A stretch of 64,000 bases of DNA, taken from an uncultured Acetatifactor sp. (GTDB lineage Bacteria; Bacillota; Clostridia; Lachnospirales; Lachnospiraceae). Where the stretch lies: positions 1-64,000 of the forward strand of contig CAJUFO010000002.1 in NCBI GenBank assembly GCA_910585615.1, read 5' to 3'. The notes beneath the pieces are model-generated. The model saw nothing but the letters and a program-made list of their open reading frames with translations. It was not told the origin of the DNA and did not search any database. Positions within the stretch are counted from its first letter, which is position 1; each line of letters begins with the position of its first letter. Both the position numbers and the translations under genes were made by a program. Below are positions 61,912 to 64,000 of this stretch, piece after piece.

Positions 61912-63193
61912 AATACGCAGAATGGCCATTTTCGCTTCCATGGGAGTGATTTTGCTGGTTACGCTGCTGGTGATGTATACCAATGGGGATACGGACGGAG
62001 GCGGGGCGCCGGGGAAGACGCCGCCGCCCCGGACGGAAAGCCAGGAGGAGTCCGCGGGCAGCCAGCCGGGTGCGGGACAGGACGGCGTGGTGAACGGGCA
62101 GATTGGAAACGACCTGTCGGCGTTCCTTAAGGACGAGAACTTCTTCGACCCGGAGAAGAATCCTGTGCTGGATGCGGCAAAGGACAACGCTGCCAGGCTT
62201 TCCATGGTAGTGACCTCCGTGGAGAAGGATTTGCGCATACAGATTGTGGATCTCCAGGGGAACCTGGTCACCGGGGAGAGCTTTTTCGTAAAGCTGGACG
62301 GGCTGGGGGAATACAAGGATCTGGATAAGGACGGCATCATCTATATCGGCGATTTGTCGGCAGGAGAGTACTATGTGGAGCTGATGCCCGCGGAAGGATA
62401 TCGGGTGCCGGAAAATCAGACGAAGGTGCGGGTCAAGGACAAGGTGGAGTATGTGGCTATCGACGATATCTCCCTCCTGCTCCTGACAGAGGCGGATATA
62501 GACGTGGCCGTGGAGGATACGGAAGTAGCGGATGCCGTGGCGGACGCGGACAAGACGGAGATTCAGGAGCTCCAGACGTCCACCGCCAATTCCAGAGTGG
62601 GCATAGATGTGTCCAAGTGGAACGGTGAAATCGACTGGGACAGAGTGAAGAACGCGGGCGTGGAGTTCGCTATCATCCGGGCGGGCTATAGGGGCTCCAC
62701 TACGGGGGGCCTGGTGGAGGATTCCTGTTTTGCCGCCAATATGCGCGGCGCTGCCGCCAGCGGAATGCCGGTGGGGGTCTACTTTTTCACCCAGGCGGTG
62801 AACGAGGTGGAGGCCGTGGAGGAGGCTTCAGCGGTGCTGCAGCTGATTCGCGAGTACGAGCTGGACTATCCTGTGTTCATCGACACAGAGGGCGCGGGAG
62901 GGAACGGCCGCGCGGACAATCTGGACGCGGACACCAGGACGTTGGTGTGCGAGGCGTTCTGCCGCACCATTGCCAATGCAGGCTACAGGGCAGGGGTCTA
63001 CGCCAGCCGCAACTGGTACAACAACAACCTACATGTGGACAACCTGGAGCAATACTGCATCTGGCTGGCGGAGTACCGGCACACGCCGCTCTATCAGGGA
63101 TATTACCATATGTGGCAGTACACCTCCAAGGGCGCGGTGGACGGCATTGCGGGGAATGTGGACATGAACGTGAGCTATCTGCAGATACCGTAG
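61901..63193 (+). CDS. Membrane-anchored GH25 muramidase
   Basis: A 430-residue protein whose ATG overlaps rmlA by 11 nt. One N-terminal anchor (about 8-26), a Gly/Pro-rich spacer, a beta-sandwich-like domain (VEKDLRIQIVDLQG to about 180, with DLDKDGII), an acidic spacer, then GH25 (about 226-430): GIDVSKWNGEIDW and YPVFIDTEGAGG hold the catalytic Asp and D-x-E. The domain before the catalytic part matches the corresponding one in 55000-57873. Extracytoplasmic muramidase; its coupling to rml genes suggests coordinated expression with glycan supply. Confidence 0.87.
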   Translation: MDSKIRRMAIFASMGVILLVTLLVMYTNGDTDGGGAPGKTPPPRTESQEESAGSQPGAGQDGVVNGQIGNDLSAFLKDENFFDPEKNPVLDAAKDNAARLSMVVTSVEKDLRIQIVDLQGNLVTGESFFVKLDGLGEYKDLDKDGIIYIGDLSAGEYYVELMPAEGYRVPENQTKVRVKDKVEYVAIDDISLLLLTEADIDVAVEDTEVADAVADADKTEIQELQTSTANSRVGIDVSKWNGEIDWDRVKNAGVEFAIIRAGYRGSTTGGLVEDSCFAANMRGAAASGMPVGVYFFTQAVNEVEAVEEASAVLQLIREYELDYPVFIDTEGAGGNGRADNLDADTRTLVCEAFCRTIANAGYRAGVYASRNWYNNNLHVDNLEQYCIWLAEYRHTPLYQGYYHMWQYTSKGAVDGIAGNVDMNVSYLQIP

Positions 63194-63274
63194 ATCGACG
63201 TAGCCGAGAGGATAAAAAATCAGGATAAGAGACAGGATAAAAGAGAAATCAGATGGAAGAAGGAGGGGCTTACG

Positions 63275-63844
63275 ATGGGAAAGATTCAGGTAGAGACATG
63301 CGGGATAGAGGGGCTCAAGGTCATTACACCGGCGGTTTACGGGGATGAGAGGGGATATTTTTACGAATCCTACCATTACGAGGCATATAAGGAGGCGGGG
63401 ATTCCGGAAGTGTTCGTTCAGGACAACCAGTCGGCGGGGAGGAGAGGGGTGCTCAGGGGCCTGCATTTCCAGAAGCAGTTCCCCCAGGACAAGCTGGTGA
63501 GGGCCATCCGCGGGGAGGTCTTCGATGTGGCCGTGGATTTGAGGAAGGGATCGCCTACGTTTGGAAAGTGGTATGGCGTAGTGCTGTCCGAGGAGAATAA
63601 AAGGCAGTTCTTCGTGCCTAAGAATTTTGCCCACGGATATCTGGTGCTGTCGGACTATGCGGAATTTTGTTATAAATGCACCGATTTTTACCATCCCGGG
63701 GATGAGGGCGGAATCGCCTACGACGATCCGGCCATCGGTATAGAATGGCCTGTTCCGGAAGGAATGGAGCTGGTGATGATCGACCGGGACAGGAACTGGG
63801 GCGGTCTGGAGGAATATAAGAGGCAGATGCATGAAAATCAGTAA
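63275..63844 (+). CDS. rfbC: dTDP-4-dehydrorhamnose 3,5-epimerase, RmlC
   Basis: A 189-residue cupin enzyme with YGDERGYFYESYH, QDNQSAGRRGVLRGLHFQ (catalytic-type His), VFDVAVDLRKGSPTFGKW and FVPKNFAHGYLVLSD. Length is standard. It epimerises C3 and C5 of dTDP-4-keto-6-deoxyglucose on the way to dTDP-rhamnose. GAAGGAGG precedes the ATG. RmlD is not in the window and may follow downstream. Confidence 0.95.
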   Translation: MGKIQVETCGIEGLKVITPAVYGDERGYFYESYHYEAYKEAGIPEVFVQDNQSAGRRGVLRGLHFQKQFPQDKLVRAIRGEVFDVAVDLRKGSPTFGKWYGVVLSEENKRQFFVPKNFAHGYLVLSDYAEFCYKCTDFYHPGDEGGIAYDDPAIGIEWPVPEGMELVMIDRDRNWGGLEEYKRQMHENQ

Positions 63845-64000
63845 GAAAGGCGGGATTTTCCTGTTTTCCCTGGCGGGGCTTTTGATGGCGTTTTCCATCG
63901 TCATCCATCAGAATCCCGGCCCCAGCGCAGACCCTCAGGAGGAGCTGTTGAAAAAGGTCCTCTCCTTAGGGATGATTCTGGTCGCCTGTGTGATTTTTGC
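63831..64000 (+). CDS. Membrane protein, N-terminal part (continues beyond window)
   Basis: The frame opens with ATG at 63831, overlapping the rmlC end by 14 nt, and runs open to the window edge (56 codons). It starts MKISKKGGIF and has a hydrophobic helix (about 9-26), a hydrophilic turn (QNPGPSADPQEELL) and the beginning of a second helix. Probably a multi-pass membrane protein, consistent with the many GT-C-type neighbours, but too little is visible to name it. Confidence 0.55.
   Translation, partial: MKISKKGGIFLFSLAGLLMAFSIVIHQNPGPSADPQEELLKKVLSLGMILVACVIF

Overview
The window looks like a gut-type Firmicute, most likely a Lachnospiraceae member. The reasons are strong AGGAGG-type ribosome binding sites, sigma-A-like promoters, GTG/TTG starts, an ISLre2-type transposase, a BlaI/M56 regulatory pair, Bacillota-type GH25 muramidases and no outer-membrane export genes. 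It is dominated by one very large surface-glycan biosynthesis locus (about 3.7-6.5 kb and 12.4-64 kb, GC-rich). Two accessory patches break it up at 0-3.6 kb and 6.6-12.2 kb. No rRNA, tRNA or CRISPR array was recognised.

Layout. 0-3.6 kb is an accessory patch: two remnants of one transposase family flank a decayed AAA-ATPase two-gene module on the minus strand, whose second gene is interrupted by a 98-bp MITE-like element with TA target duplication. 3.7-6.5 kb holds pseB (minus) and an O-antigen-polymerase-like protein. 6.6-10.2 kb is a regulatory island: XRE regulator, coiled-coil protein, BlaI, a secreted cysteine-containing protein, and an M56 (BlaR1-like) protease whose outer domain is a paralogue of that secreted protein. 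10.7-12.1 kb is an ISLre2-family transposase. 12.4-25.9 kb is a forward operon: glf, manC, pseC, four GT2 glycosyltransferases, an FAD oxidoreductase, an aminotransferase plus GNAT acetyltransferase, and two paralogous GT-C-like membrane proteins. 25.9-30.4 kb is a reverse operon: DUF6020-like membrane protein, acyltransferase 3, SGNH hydrolase. 30.5-53.6 kb is forward and contains membrane glycosyltransferases, a nonulosonic-acid module, a GtrII/GtrB-type pair, a WecE-like aminotransferase and a DUF6077-like pair. 53.6-64 kb holds a degenerate SGNH protein (minus), two GH25 muramidases, a GT-C protein and rmlB-rmlA-rmlC.

How the genes work together. The activated sugars predicted are UDP-Galf (Glf), GDP-mannose (ManC), dTDP-rhamnose or dTDP-amino sugars (RmlB/A/C, WecE-like, DegT+GNAT) and CMP-pseudaminic acid (PseB, PseC, a PseH candidate, PseG, PseI, PseF). 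Several GT2 enzymes with two C-terminal membrane helices would charge undecaprenyl phosphate, and the many GT-C-type membrane proteins would use those donors outside the membrane. O-acylation is suggested by the acyltransferase 3 and SGNH proteins.

The most unusual part is 33.6-45.8 kb. Between pseF and pseI/pseG lie a stand-alone adenylation enzyme, a stand-alone formyltransferase and a stand-alone carrier protein, which are the three parts of an N-formylating NRPS initiation module. PseI itself is fused to a second formyltransferase domain. Upstream are an AAC(3)-type N-acyltransferase, a DUF4910 peptidase-like protein and a sialyltransferase-like GT-B enzyme. I infer a pathway that makes a formylated and/or aminoacylated pseudaminic-acid derivative for the cell surface. 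This is inference from domain content and gene order; no chemistry has been shown.
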